From: Clostridia bacterium
GTDB lineage: Bacteria; Bacillota; Clostridia; Oscillospirales; Acutalibacteraceae
Length of the DNA: 34,094 nt
Direction: 5' to 3'
NCBI GenBank assembly: GCA_017407705.1
Contig: JAFQWA010000016.1
Location: forward strand, 1-34,094
Both the position numbers and the translations under genes were made by a program. A model generated the notes under the pieces. The model did not search any database. It saw only the letters and a program-made list of their open reading frames with translations, and was not told the origin of the DNA. Below are positions 1 through 8,699 of this stretch, piece after piece; within the stretch, counting starts at the first letter, position 1, and the number at the start of each line of letters is the position of its first letter.

Positions 1-185
1 ATCAAGGCAAAGCCTTGTATATCATCAATTCCGTAGGAATTGCATATCATCAACACGCAGTGTTGCATCTCATCAAGCCACAGGAGGATTTATACACGGC
101 TTTGCCGTGATGATATACCATCGCAAGGCGATGGATGATATACAGCCCTGTCGGGGGCTGATAATATGCCAAGCCTGCGGCTTGG
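1..185. repeat. Array of short hairpins joined by ATATCATC-type linkers
   Basis: Seven intact short inverted repeats and one broken one sit in a row. Arms are 3-8/12-17, 26-32/36-42, 51-56/60-65, 95-100/104-109, 118-124/128-134, 143-148/155-160 and 169-175/179-185; the broken unit starts at 74. Most loops are 3 nt. Stem sequences all differ but the arms are complementary. Linkers in the left half read TATATCAT, CATATCAT and CATCTCAT; those in the right half read ATGATATA, ATGATATA and ATAATATG, which is largely the reverse complement. The whole could therefore fold as a ladder with side hairpins. The array runs off the left edge of the window. No gene is visible in it. It resembles a dispersed palindromic repeat, but I cannot name a family. 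Confidence 0.75.
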
Positions 186-187
186 AT

Positions 188-230
188 AAAAAAAGAAGCA
201 ACTTTTGGTAGACAAAAGTTGCTTCTTTTT

Positions 231-231
<1 letters not shown>
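188..231 (-). terminator. Terminator of tRNA-Gly, able to act in both directions
   Basis: A perfect 15-bp stem (193-207 with 213-227) has a 5-nt loop (208-212). It is flanked by a run of A on the left and a run of T on the right, so either strand gives a stem followed by U residues. It directly abuts the CCA end of the minus-strand tRNA-Gly. Confidence 0.85.
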
Positions 232-304
<73 letters not shown>

Positions 305-328
305 ATATTCGTTTTTTACGACTTGATT

Positions 329-357
329 ATTCTAACACATCACAGAGTAAAGGTCAA
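329..357 (-). promoter_or_regulatory. SigA-type promoter of tRNA-Gly
   Basis: On the minus strand, TTGACC (352-357) and TAGAAT (329-334) are separated by exactly 17 bp. The predicted start lies about 20 nt upstream of the mature tRNA 5' end. Confidence 0.75.
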
Positions 358-387
358 GTGTTTTTTTGCAATTTTTATAAAAACTTC

Positions 388-420
388 AGCACTCGGAAAG
401 CTTAAAGCCTCCCGAGTGCT
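388..420 (-). terminator. Hairpin at the end of the ruvC-clpE operon
   Basis: AGCACTCGG (388-396) pairs with CCGAGTGCT (412-420), 9 bp. It lies just beyond the clpE stop codon. On the minus strand the stem is followed after a few bases by a U-rich stretch (GAAGTTTTTAT). The plus-strand side is followed directly by six T residues, so it may work in both directions. Confidence 0.6.
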
Positions 421-429
421 TTTTTCATT

Positions 430-2748
430 TTAATAGCGGATCTCTATGTCCTTATCGCCAACAGCGTTGATCTCTTTGGGCGGATTTTCGCACTTTTCAA
501 CCAACATAGATGTGATCTTATCCTCAATCCTGCGGCGGATAGCGTTTCTCAGCTCTCTTGCTCCTCTGGGCTTACCGTCAGCCTCTTTTGCCAGTAAGCA
601 AGGTACTTTATCGTCATAATTAAAGGTAATTCCACGCTCAGCCAAAGGCTCTTTTATCTCATCCAGCATCAAGGCTGCAATCTTGCAAAGCGACTCATAT
701 CCCAAGGGCTTGAACACAACCACTTCATCTACCCTGCCCAAAAACTCAGGACGCAGCAGCTGTTCCAACGCCTTCATAGCCTTCTCGGTAGATGCCTGGG
801 CGCTTGTTTTACCAAATCCCATTGCGCTCTCACGGTTATCACTGCCTGCATTTGAGGTCATAACAATAATGGTGTTTTCAAAATTAACAGTTCTGCCATG
901 AGCGTCGGTAACTCGACCGTCATCTAAAATCTGAAGCAGAATGTTCAGCACATCAGGATGTGCCTTCTCAATTTCATCAAAAAGCAGCACTGAGTAGGGC
1001 TTTCTTCTTACCTTTTCTGTGAGCTGACCCGCCTCGTCATATCCCACGTATCCGGGAGGTGCACCGATAATACGTGACACCGAATGCTTCTCCATAAACT
1101 CCGACATATCAAGTCTTATCAGGGTTTCGGGGGTGTCAAACAGCTCGTTTGCCAACACCTTAACTATCTCGGTCTTCCCAACACCTGTGGGGCCAACAAA
1201 GATAAAGGATGCAGGGCGGCGCTTTTTATTTATCTGCACTCTGGATCTGCGAACTGCAGCAGCAATAACGTTTATAGCATCGTCCTGACCGATGATTCTC
1301 TTGTGCATAGCCTCTTCTAAGTGGCTGAGCTTTTTAAGGTCGCTCTCCTGAATTTTGGATGCAGGGATACCTGTCCAAAGCTGAATAACCTTTGCTAAAT
1401 CGTCAAAGGTAACGATAGAATGCAGCGCTGACTCATCAACGTTGGCAATTTCAGCCTCAACCTTTGCCAGTTCAGACTTAACTGTTGCCAGCTTCTCAAA
1501 GTCGATATTCTCGGCATCTGCCTCCAGTTCGCCTCTGACCATATTAAGGTGACTTATTTTAAGCTGTGCCTTTGCATAGTCATCTGCCACTTTATTACGC
1601 AGGCTGGCACAAGCACAAGCCTCGTCCATAAGGTCAATGGCTTTATCGGGCATAAATCGGTCGTTTATATAACGCTCCGACAGTACCACCGCCTGATGCA
1701 GCATAGCATCGCTGATGGTTACGTTGTGGTGCAGCTCATAGTAGCTCTTAACACCTTTGAGCATAGTGAAGGTCTCGTCAATAGAGGGCTCCTCCACTGT
1801 AACAGGCTGAAAACGACGCTCCAAAGCGGCGTCCTTTTCAATATGCTTTCTGTACTCATTAAAGGTGGTGGCACCGATAACCTGAATCTCACCTCTTGAA
1901 AGGGCAGGTTTTAAGATGTTAGCAGCGTTCATACTGCCCTCGGAATCTCCTGCACCTACAAGGTTATGGATCTCGTCAATAAACAAAATAATATTACCGT
2001 CTGCCTTGACCTCTTCTACTAAGCCCTTAACTCTTGCTTCAAACTGACCTCTGAACTGTGTTCCTGCCACTAAAGCAGTAAGGTCCAAAAGGTAAACCTG
2101 CTTATTCAGCAGCTTAGCAGGTACTTCACCTGCCACGATCTTAAGTGCAAGTCCTTCTGCGATAGCGGTTTTACCCACACCGGGCTCACCGATAAGACAA
2201 GGGTTGTTTTTGGAACGGCGGGAGAGTATTTGTATAACTCGATACATCTCTTTTTCCCTGCCGATAATATTATCCAAAAGGCCCTCAGCCGCACGACGGG
2301 TAAGGTTAGTACAATAACCCTCTAAGAACTTGCGTTTATTATTTTTAGGCTGTTTTGGAGCCTTTTTCTTGTTATTTTCTTCACCGCTAATCTCACCGTC
2401 AAGAACTTCTTCCTGATTAGGTGCCATATTATCACCGAAAATGTTCTTTAAAAACGGAAAAGTAGCGGCACCACCGGGAATAAACTCATCCAGTTTCTCG
2501 TTGAGTGCTTCAGGGTCCACACTGCCGTCGTCATTAAACACGTCACCCATCATACTCATAAGCTCGTTGTTCATCTCTTCCATATTTTCATCGGTGATGT
2601 TCATATTGTTAAGCATATCGTTAATGGGCTGAATATTCATTTCCCTGGCACACTGAATACAGTAGCCCTCGGGATAAGACTTATCCCCCTCAACTCTTGT
2701 TATGAAAACCACTGCGGGACGTTTTTTACATTTACTGCAAAGCTTCAT
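430..2748 (-). CDS. clpE: ClpE-type AAA+ protein unfoldase with N-terminal zinc finger
   Basis: A Clp/Hsp100 ATPase that would unfold proteins for ClpP. The 772 residues begin with a four-cysteine zinc finger (C4, C7, C30, C33) instead of the ClpC N-domain repeat, which is the ClpE arrangement. A polar, low-complexity linker follows (about 40-140). NBD1 has Walker A GEPGVGKT (187-194) and Walker B ILFIDE (254-259). A middle region with a UVR-like segment lies near 415-435. NBD2 has GPTGVGKT (519-526) and VLLFDE (587-592). MGF at 643-645 sits where ClpP-partner ATPases carry their LGF-like ClpP-binding loop. The start is supported by GAAAGGAA about 10 nt upstream. It is the last gene of the operon, 31 nt after pgsA. 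No CtsR operator was seen upstream. ClpC is the alternative name, less likely because the N-domain is missing. Confidence 0.85.
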   Translation of the reverse strand: MKLCSKCKKRPAVVFITRVEGDKSYPEGYCIQCAREMNIQPINDMLNNMNITDENMEEMNNELMSMMGDVFNDDGSVDPEALNEKLDEFIPGGAATFPFLKNIFGDNMAPNQEEVLDGEISGEENNKKKAPKQPKNNKRKFLEGYCTNLTRRAAEGLLDNIIGREKEMYRVIQILSRRSKNNPCLIGEPGVGKTAIAEGLALKIVAGEVPAKLLNKQVYLLDLTALVAGTQFRGQFEARVKGLVEEVKADGNIILFIDEIHNLVGAGDSEGSMNAANILKPALSRGEIQVIGATTFNEYRKHIEKDAALERRFQPVTVEEPSIDETFTMLKGVKSYYELHHNVTISDAMLHQAVVLSERYINDRFMPDKAIDLMDEACACASLRNKVADDYAKAQLKISHLNMVRGELEADAENIDFEKLATVKSELAKVEAEIANVDESALHSIVTFDDLAKVIQLWTGIPASKIQESDLKKLSHLEEAMHKRIIGQDDAINVIAAAVRRSRVQINKKRRPASFIFVGPTGVGKTEIVKVLANELFDTPETLIRLDMSEFMEKHSVSRIIGAPPGYVGYDEAGQLTEKVRRKPYSVLLFDEIEKAHPDVLNILLQILDDGRVTDAHGRTVNFENTIIVMTSNAGSDNRESAMGFGKTSAQASTEKAMKALEQLLRPEFLGRVDEVVVFKPLGYESLCKIAALMLDEIKEPLAERGITFNYDDKVPCLLAKEADGKPRGARELRNAIRRRIEDKITSMLVEKCENPPKEINAVGDKDIEIRY

Positions 2749-2779
2749 TAAAAATTAAATTCCTTTCAAAAACACATTA

Positions 2780-3370
2780 CTACTCTTTGTTATGACTTTC
2801 TTTTGACATATCATATTTTCCTGACTGAATGTCTTTAAAGATAAGATAGTAGCTATACAAAGAAAACAAGATAGAAATTGCTGTTATTACTATAAAAACA
2901 GGAAGTACCCAAACGGGAAGCAAAGTGGGCCATATATCGGAAATAAGCACTAACATCAGCAAAACGTAGATTACTACTGTGCTGAGCTTACCCCACCATT
3001 TTGCTTCTGACGGACGTGTTCCGCTTTTAAGCAGTTTTGCTGAGCCTGATAACATCAGCAGCTCTTTAGCGTAAAATACTATAAGCAAGGGTATCAGTAT
3101 TTTATGTCTGATAGCGAGGCAAAGTACTACAACCAACTGAGTAAGCTTATCTGCAAAGGGGTCCAATATCTTACCTAATGTGGATATCATATTGAAGGTT
3201 CTGGCAATAAAACCGTCCACCACGTCGGTAAGGCCCGATATTGTCAGCACTATCGCTGCAAGAGCATAATGGCCCTTAAAATACAAATATGCAAAAAGCG
3301 GAATAAGAAGAATTCTTACCACCGACAAAGCATTCGGGATAGTTAAAACCTTGTTTTCCTTATTACTCAT
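2780..3370 (-). CDS. pgsA: CDP-diacylglycerol--glycerol-3-phosphate 3-phosphatidyltransferase
   Basis: Makes phosphatidylglycerol phosphate from CDP-diacylglycerol and glycerol 3-phosphate, the committed step to phosphatidylglycerol and cardiolipin, in the membrane. The 196-residue length is usual. The CDP-alcohol phosphotransferase signature D-G-x2-A-R-x8-G-x3-D-x3-D is complete (DGFIAR, then GKILDPFADK, about residues 51-73). Several hydrophobic helices follow. AAAGGAATGG lies upstream of the ATG. It sits between cvpA and clpE in the long minus-strand operon; the 53-nt gap to cvpA is the largest in the run but holds no evident promoter. Confidence 0.9.
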   Translation of the reverse strand: MSNKENKVLTIPNALSVVRILLIPLFAYLYFKGHYALAAIVLTISGLTDVVDGFIARTFNMISTLGKILDPFADKLTQLVVVLCLAIRHKILIPLLIVFYAKELLMLSGSAKLLKSGTRPSEAKWWGKLSTVVIYVLLMLVLISDIWPTLLPVWVLPVFIVITAISILFSLYSYYLIFKDIQSGKYDMSKESHNKE

Positions 3371-3423
3371 TTTACTTTACCATTCCTTTTATTTAGTTAA
3401 ACAACTGTAAATTTTTTTAAAAA

Positions 3424-4128
3424 TTATTTTATCAAAGGATTAAGGTTGTAAATAGCCTTAAAAATAAATGTTTCTTCTACCAGCTGGGGTGTGAATATCC
3501 ATATAGCATTATCAAATATAGTAAGCGACACACCGATAATGCTGATAACTGCAAAAACGATAACGCCGCCTTTTACAACGCCCACAACACCGCCTAAGGT
3601 TGTGTTGAGTGTCCCTAAAATGGGGATATTGAAAAGGCTGTTTATGAATTTGGCAAGGAATTTCACCACTATCATAAGTATTATAAACAATATTGCTGCC
3701 AGTAACATTGTAATAAGGTTTACCGCCACCGGTTTTATTACCGTATCGGTAACGGTCTCGGCGGCATAAGCAGCGCCGTCAGTCACCAGACTCTCTATTT
3801 TTTCTGTTACCGACTGCTGAGTATGTCCTGTATTTTCAATCATACCGGTTATAAAATCGGGTATGGCTTCCCAGGTATCTTCCACAGCACCTGCATAGTC
3901 ATCGGATTTAGCGTTTTCTATATTAGTTTGTATAGCATTAACTATTTTAGGACGCATACCGCCTTCATAGATAGCATTAGCGGCAGCAGAGGAAACAGAA
4001 AATGCTAAAACAACTGCCAGTACATAACCCACCAATTCAATAACGGTTCTCACAAAACCGCGTTTTGCCGATATCCACGCAAAAACCGCAATAATTGCAA
4101 TTATAATTAAATCTATTGCTATCGCCAT
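3424..4128 (-). CDS. CvpA family membrane protein
   Basis: A 234-residue protein with N-terminal hydrophobic segments (DLIIIAIIAVFAWISAKRGF, then a second around 30-50), a roughly 80-residue polar stretch, and two or three more hydrophobic helices toward the C terminus (around 130-215). This topology, the short cytoplasmic K-R-G-F turn after the first helix and the repeated small-residue/Gly packing motifs fit the CvpA/colicin V production family. The biochemical role of that family is not settled; links to envelope integrity and purine operons have been described in other bacteria. It follows the DUF5711 gene by 19 nt in the same operon. Confidence 0.75.
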   Translation of the reverse strand: MAIAIDLIIIAIIAVFAWISAKRGFVRTVIELVGYVLAVVLAFSVSSAAANAIYEGGMRPKIVNAIQTNIENAKSDDYAGAVEDTWEAIPDFITGMIENTGHTQQSVTEKIESLVTDGAAYAAETVTDTVIKPVAVNLITMLLAAILFIILMIVVKFLAKFINSLFNIPILGTLNTTLGGVVGVVKGGVIVFAVISIIGVSLTIFDNAIWIFTPQLVEETFIFKAIYNLNPLIK

Positions 4129-4147
4129 AACAACACCTCATAACAAA

Positions 4148-5410
4148 CTATTTTTCACTGTATAAAACTATGCCCGACGCATACAGCACCGCAGCGCTGT
4201 CGTTTATTGGAGCAACACACAAGGAGCCAACCTCAGTAATATCGGTCTGAATTTTCTCACCGTTTAAAGCATATGTATGAAGTTCACTTGAAAGAATATA
4301 AATTCTGTCATCAGTCATACAAACTGAGTTAATATTTCCCGAAAAGCTAAACTGATTTTCCTGTTTGCCTTTGGCATTTATCACCACCACACGAACATCG
4401 GCAGAGGATAAATTTGAAGAAAGGCAAAGCACCGTTTTTAAGTTTTCAGTGGTGTAGTATTGCAAAAGACGGTCTGTACCGAAGCTATACTCGGTAAGCT
4501 TGTTGTCCGAAACCGAAATGCTTGCCCATCTTTTTCCTGTTAACACAGTAACATTGTTCTCGTTTTCAAAGTTCATAGAAACAACGGTTTCCCCTACAAA
4601 CTCCTGCTTAGCTATGGGAGACTCTTTAGTCAGGTCATATATCAAAACGGTAGATTTAAACTCAGCATTTTCACTGGTCAATGTGGCTACTGCCATTTTT
4701 CTGCCGTCTTTGGATAATTTAACATCGGTAACGTAATATTTAGAAGAATTATATCTGTAAAAGGGTGTGTTGGATTTGTTATAAACCGTAACCACACAAA
4801 CGTTGTTATCATCTTCATTGGCAATGGCATAAGTGCCGTTGTCACAAATATCAGCAGTGATTATATCCTGCTCTGTTTTGCCGTCATACACCGTCTCGGC
4901 AGAGGTTTCAATGCGATAATGAATACCTCCTCGATCAAATATCAAAGACCTTACAGCCGAAGTTTTCATAACGGGATTTGCAAAGCCGTGAAGACGGTTA
5001 TACACCTCTCTGCCGCTGTCGTTAAACTCTATTAAGCCGGTATCTGTCAGCACCGACAAACGTCCACCCTGGTTTACCATATATTTTGGCACCGAGCCGG
5101 AAATAGTAACGGGGTATCCGCTGCCACCCGCCGACCTTGCCATAGATACCTTTACAAGCTCCACGATTCCGGTGGGTGCCGCTGAGTTTATGATTATCAC
5201 TGCAACGGCTACAACACAAATGGCTGCTATCCAGATAAGCTTTCCCACCATCTTTTTCGGACTTTTTCCGCCCTGTATTACCTGCAGCTTACGTTTCTCA
5301 CGGTTGTGATTTTTATTAAGCTCTTTTTCCAAATGTGCGTCCTGCTGTTTCATTTGTAACGCCTTTGATGGCTTTCTTCCACGTTGCTTTATAGGTCTAT
5401 GTTTTTTCAT
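4148..5410 (-). CDS. DUF5711-type membrane-anchored beta-propeller-like protein
   Basis: Function unknown. The chain has a strongly basic cytoplasmic N terminus (about 50 residues rich in K/R/Q), one membrane helix (IWIAAICVVAVAVIIIN) and a long extracytoplasmic part of repeating beta-type blocks (for example DVKLSKDGRKMAVATL), which resemble WD40/PQQ-like propeller blades. This matches the clostridial DUF5711 family as I recall it. An ATG lies three codons upstream at 5419, only 3 nt after GGAGG. The ATG at 5410, 12 nt after GGAGG, is preferred. It is followed closely by cvpA and preceded by truA, so it is co-transcribed with housekeeping genes. Confidence 0.65.
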   Translation of the reverse strand: MKKHRPIKQRGRKPSKALQMKQQDAHLEKELNKNHNREKRKLQVIQGGKSPKKMVGKLIWIAAICVVAVAVIIINSAAPTGIVELVKVSMARSAGGSGYPVTISGSVPKYMVNQGGRLSVLTDTGLIEFNDSGREVYNRLHGFANPVMKTSAVRSLIFDRGGIHYRIETSAETVYDGKTEQDIITADICDNGTYAIANEDDNNVCVVTVYNKSNTPFYRYNSSKYYVTDVKLSKDGRKMAVATLTSENAEFKSTVLIYDLTKESPIAKQEFVGETVVSMNFENENNVTVLTGKRWASISVSDNKLTEYSFGTDRLLQYYTTENLKTVLCLSSNLSSADVRVVVINAKGKQENQFSFSGNINSVCMTDDRIYILSSELHTYALNGEKIQTDITEVGSLCVAPINDSAAVLYASGIVLYSEK

Positions 5411-5430
5411 AACGCACATTCACCTCCGAT

Positions 5431-6165
5431 TTAATAAATAACTTTGTTAAGATAAAGTCCCTTTGCAGGAGCAGTTATTCCTGCTTGATTTCTGTCTTTA
5501 GATAATATTATTTTTTCAATATCATCCACACTGGTCTTACCGTAGGCAACGTCCATTAGAGTGCCCACCATAATTCTTACCATATTGTATAAAAAGCCGT
5601 CAGCCTCTACTTTGAAGATAACGGTATCACCCTCACGGTGTACCGATGCTGATTTAACATTACGCACTGTATCCTGCACTGATGACCCACTGCTGCAAAA
5701 TCCAATAAAGTCATAAGTGCCCACAAACTTTTTCGCCGCTTTGTCCATAAGCTGAGCATCAAGGGGTGTTTTCACAAACCAGGCATAGTCCTCATAAAAA
5801 GGATTACGCTGAGGACTGTTTAATATTTTATAAACATACTCTTTAGATGCAACAGAATATCTTGCGTGAAAATCCTCTGCCACCTGCACACAGTCCACTG
5901 CGGCAATATCGGTGGGCAGTTTGGTATTTAGGGCATTTACAAGGTTTTTGCAGGGAATATTGCCGTCGTAATCAAAATGAAAGCAATACTCAAGTGCGTG
6001 AACACCGCTATCGGTCCTACTGCAACCGCAAATATCAGGACGCACACCGATTATCTGCTGCAACGCATCCTGAACGGTAGGCTGAACGGTAACAGCATTT
6101 TCCTGCACCTGCCAGCCGTGATATTTAGTTCCGTCATAGCAAATGGTCATTAAAAATCTCGGCAT
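5431..6165 (-). CDS. truA: tRNA pseudouridine(38-40) synthase TruA
   Basis: Converts uridines 38-40 in the anticodon stem-loop of tRNAs to pseudouridine. The 244-residue length is typical. The N terminus MPRFLMTICYDGTKYHGWQ is the TruA opening. The catalytic aspartate is in SRTDSGVHA (about residues 53-61), and the later motif FLYNMVRIMVGTL is the second signature. AAAGGAC lies upstream of the ATG. Its place directly after ecfT, within an ecfA1-ecfA2-ecfT-truA block, is the classic Firmicute arrangement, although the usual flanking rplQ, rplM and rpsI are absent here. Confidence 0.93.
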   Translation of the reverse strand: MPRFLMTICYDGTKYHGWQVQENAVTVQPTVQDALQQIIGVRPDICGCSRTDSGVHALEYCFHFDYDGNIPCKNLVNALNTKLPTDIAAVDCVQVAEDFHARYSVASKEYVYKILNSPQRNPFYEDYAWFVKTPLDAQLMDKAAKKFVGTYDFIGFCSSGSSVQDTVRNVKSASVHREGDTVIFKVEADGFLYNMVRIMVGTLMDVAYGKTSVDDIEKIILSKDRNQAGITAPAKGLYLNKVIY

Positions 6166-6181
6166 ACTTTGTGTCCTTTTC

Positions 6182-6985
6182 TTAGAATAAAATGTTAAGC
6201 AAAATTACAAGAGATAGCAATATAAATGATGATATCAATGCTATCGCATCACGGTAGGATGCGTGTAAAACCTTAAGTCTTGTTCTACCCTCACCGCCGT
6301 GGTAACAACGGCATTCCATTGCATCAGCCAACTCTCTGGCTCTGCGGAAGGATGATACCAGCAAGGGAATCAAAATCGGCAGTACCGCTTTGATCTTTTG
6401 CATTAAGCTGCCGGTTTCCATATCGGCACCTCTTGCCTTTTGAGCACTCATAATCTTATCGGTTTCCTCAATAAGAGTAGGGATAAATCTTAATGCTATG
6501 GTCATCATCATAGCAAAGGAATGAGTGTCCACACCCAGCTTGGAAATAGGCTTTAACAGATTTTCAATAGCATCTGTTAAAGACGTAGGTGATGTGGTAT
6601 AGGTCAGTGCTGAGCTGATGATAATAAGCAAAACTATTCTTACCGCCACAAAAGCCGCACGGATTATACCTTCAAGATAGATTTTAACTATCCAAAACTC
6701 AACCAGTAACGTTTCGCCGCTGATATAGAATATGTTAAGCACTGCGGTTATCAACACGAAAATCAGTATTGGTTTTATGGATTTTAAGTAGAATTTAACG
6801 GGCACTCCCGATAAAATCATTATCAAAACAGCGAAGGCTGCCACCAACCCTAAAGAGTAAAAGTTGAAAGATACAAAGGCAACGATTATTAAACCGAAGG
6901 TTAAAAGTATCTTAAATCTGGGGTCTAATTTGTGGATAAATGAATCCATGGGAAAATACTGTCCGAAAGTAACGTCTCTAAGCAT
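6182..6985 (-). CDS. ecfT: ECF transporter transmembrane component EcfT
   Basis: The membrane coupling subunit of a group II energy-coupling factor transporter, which joins the two ATPases to exchangeable vitamin- or metal-binding S components. About six hydrophobic helices are visible. The coupling motif A-R-G (SAQKARGADM) and a related second motif (FRRARELADAMECRCY) are present in the cytoplasmic loop. The start chosen is the ATG at 6985 (MLRDVTFGQYFP), 5 nt after AGGAGGG; a longer reading frame extends upstream to 7012 but has no ribosome binding site. The start overlaps the end of ecfA2 by 8 nt, suggesting translational coupling. No S component is encoded in the window. Confidence 0.92.
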   Translation of the reverse strand: MLRDVTFGQYFPMDSFIHKLDPRFKILLTFGLIIVAFVSFNFYSLGLVAAFAVLIMILSGVPVKFYLKSIKPILIFVLITAVLNIFYISGETLLVEFWIVKIYLEGIIRAAFVAVRIVLLIIISSALTYTTSPTSLTDAIENLLKPISKLGVDTHSFAMMMTIALRFIPTLIEETDKIMSAQKARGADMETGSLMQKIKAVLPILIPLLVSSFRRARELADAMECRCYHGGEGRTRLKVLHASYRDAIALISSFILLSLVILLNILF

Positions 6986-7844
6986 TTTTACCCTCCTTTT
7001 CAAAAAGGGCAATCAGCTCATTTACTGCCTTGTCCATGGTAAACACACCCTCAGACACCTTTACGCCTTTTGCTTTCAGCTTCATAAATATCTGTGTGAT
7101 GTGGGGCACGTTAAGTCCGATCTTTGACAGCTCATCGCCACGGGAAAATACCTTTTCCACTGTATCGAACATCTCTACCCTGCCGCCGTTCATAACCAAA
7201 ACCTTTTCGGCTACCCTTGCCACGTCCTCCATACTGTGGGATACCAGCAAAACGGTAGCACCTGTCTGCTTACGATACTCACATATCTGATCAAGTATCA
7301 TATCTCTGCCGTAAGGGTCAAGACCTGCGGTGGGTTCGTCTAAAACCAGCACCTCAGGTTTCATAGCAAGTACACCCGCCAGTGCTGCACGGCGTTTTTC
7401 ACCGCCCGACAGATCAAAGGGTGACTTTTTAAGCAGCTCCTCAGAAAGTCCCACTATTTTAGCTGCCTCTAAAACACGCTGACTGATCTCGTCATCGCTA
7501 AGTCCCATATTTTTAGGGCCAAAGCCGATATCACTTTCAACGGTTTCGTCAAACAGCTGATATTCGGGGTACTGAAACACCAAACCCACCTTAAATCTCA
7601 ACTCACGAAGCTTTTTGGGATCACTTAAAACATCCTCTTCGTTAAAGTAGACCTTACCTGAGGTGGGCTTGAGCAGACCGTTAAAATGCTGCACTAAAGT
7701 TGACTTACCGGAACCGGTATGACCGATAATTCCGATAAAATCGCCTTTTTCAATATTTATATTAACATCGGTAATCGCCGCTTTTTTAAAGGGCGTACCC
7801 TGAGAATAAACATAGTTTAAATTTTCAGTTCTTATTACAGACAA
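6978..7844 (-). CDS. ecfA2: ECF transporter ATP-binding subunit EcfA2
   Basis: One of the paired ATPases of the ECF module. It has Walker A GHTGSGKST, ABC signature LSGGEKRRAALAG, Walker B VLVLDEPTAGLDP and the H-loop VSHSMED. The start is inferred to be the TTG at 7844 (Leu-Ser-Val-Ile-Arg-Thr-Glu-Asn). It is preceded by GGAGGAG and lies 2 nt after the TAA of ecfA1, so the ribosome binding site lies inside the last codons of ecfA1. That gives 288 residues, the normal family length; the ATG at 7886 would place a non-homologous tail inside ecfA1. The LSGGEKRRAA variant of the signature separates it from its partner. Confidence 0.92.
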   Translation of the reverse strand: MSVIRTENLNYVYSQGTPFKKAAITDVNINIEKGDFIGIIGHTGSGKSTLVQHFNGLLKPTSGKVYFNEEDVLSDPKKLRELRFKVGLVFQYPEYQLFDETVESDIGFGPKNMGLSDDEISQRVLEAAKIVGLSEELLKKSPFDLSGGEKRRAALAGVLAMKPEVLVLDEPTAGLDPYGRDMILDQICEYRKQTGATVLLVSHSMEDVARVAEKVLVMNGGRVEMFDTVEKVFSRGDELSKIGLNVPHITQIFMKLKAKGVKVSEGVFTMDKAVNELIALFEKEGKNA

Positions 7845-7846
7845 TA

Positions 7847-8695
7847 TTACTCCTCCAAAAGCTTTCGGGTTATAGCATCGACGCACTCGTCAACACTGAG
7901 CACGTCACAGTCTATACCAATTCCTGCTTTTTTTAGTCTATAGCTGAGTTCTGTGGGTTGGGGCACGTCCAACCCTGCTGATTTAAGCAGCTCAACCTGT
8001 GAAAATACATTTTTGGCAGTATCATCAGCAATTATTTTGCCACTGTCCATCACCACTACCCTGTCAGCCATAGCTGCTTCGTCCATATAGTGAGTGATGA
8101 GCACCACTGTTTTATTAAGCTGACGGTTAAGCTTTAAAATTATATCCATAACCTCTGCTCTGCCCTGAGGGTCAAGCATGGCGGTGGGCTCGTCTAACAC
8201 GATGCACTCGGGCTGCATTGCAATTATTCCCGCAATGGCAACACGCTGCTTTTGACCGCCTGACAGTCGGTGAGGCTCGTGCATACGGTAATCATACATA
8301 TCCACTGATTTCAGCGCTTCATCTACCCTTTTTCGGATCTCCTTCTGAGGCAGACCTAAATTTTCGGGGCCGAAAGCCACGTCCTCCTCAACGATAGTTG
8401 CAACTATCTGATTATCGGGGTTTTGAAACACCAGTCCCACCGTCTCACGGATACTTAGCATATTGCTCTCATCAGCAGTGTCCATGCCGTTCACGGTAAC
8501 ACTACCGCTATCGGGCAGATTAAGTCCGTTAAACAGCTTTGCAATAGTGGATTTACCTGAGCCGTTGTGTCCTAACACCGACACAAAGGAGCCTTTTTCA
8601 ATTTCAAGATTGAAATTTTCAAGAAGCTGTATTTTTGTATCGTTCTCATCGGGATATGAGAACGATACATTATTAAGCCTTATCAAGGGTTCCAT
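7847..8695 (-). CDS. ecfA1: ECF transporter ATP-binding subunit EcfA1
   Basis: The second ATPase of the ECF transporter. It has Walker A GHNGSGKST (about residues 42-50), signature LSGGQKQRVAIAG and Walker B CIVLDEPTAMLDP. The 282-residue length is typical. The LSGGQKQRV signature matches EcfA1 rather than EcfA2. AAGGAAAAG precedes the ATG, within the last codons of the upstream methyltransferase gene (4-nt gap). Together with ecfA2 and ecfT it makes a complete shared energizing module. Confidence 0.92.
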   Translation of the reverse strand: MEPLIRLNNVSFSYPDENDTKIQLLENFNLEIEKGSFVSVLGHNGSGKSTIAKLFNGLNLPDSGSVTVNGMDTADESNMLSIRETVGLVFQNPDNQIVATIVEEDVAFGPENLGLPQKEIRKRVDEALKSVDMYDYRMHEPHRLSGGQKQRVAIAGIIAMQPECIVLDEPTAMLDPQGRAEVMDIILKLNRQLNKTVVLITHYMDEAAMADRVVVMDSGKIIADDTAKNVFSQVELLKSAGLDVPQPTELSYRLKKAGIGIDCDVLSVDECVDAITRKLLEE

Positions 8696-8699
8696 AAAT

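Noticed and set aside
1..185. Hairpin array as CRISPR or as tandem tRNA-like genes
   Set aside because: The palindromic parts vary and the constant linkers are only about 8 bp; no cloverleaf or uniform repeat unit fits.
1549..1899. 116-residue plus-strand open frame inside clpE
   Set aside because: Fully antisense to conserved ClpE coding sequence, with no supporting start signal.
2749..2779. CtsR operator before clpE
   Set aside because: The 31-nt gap contains only a ribosome binding site and AT-rich sequence, with no GGTCAAA repeat.
7845..7886. ATG at 7886 as the start of ecfA2
   Set aside because: It would add 14 non-homologous residues overlapping ecfA1; the TTG at 7844 after GGAGGAG gives the normal family N terminus.
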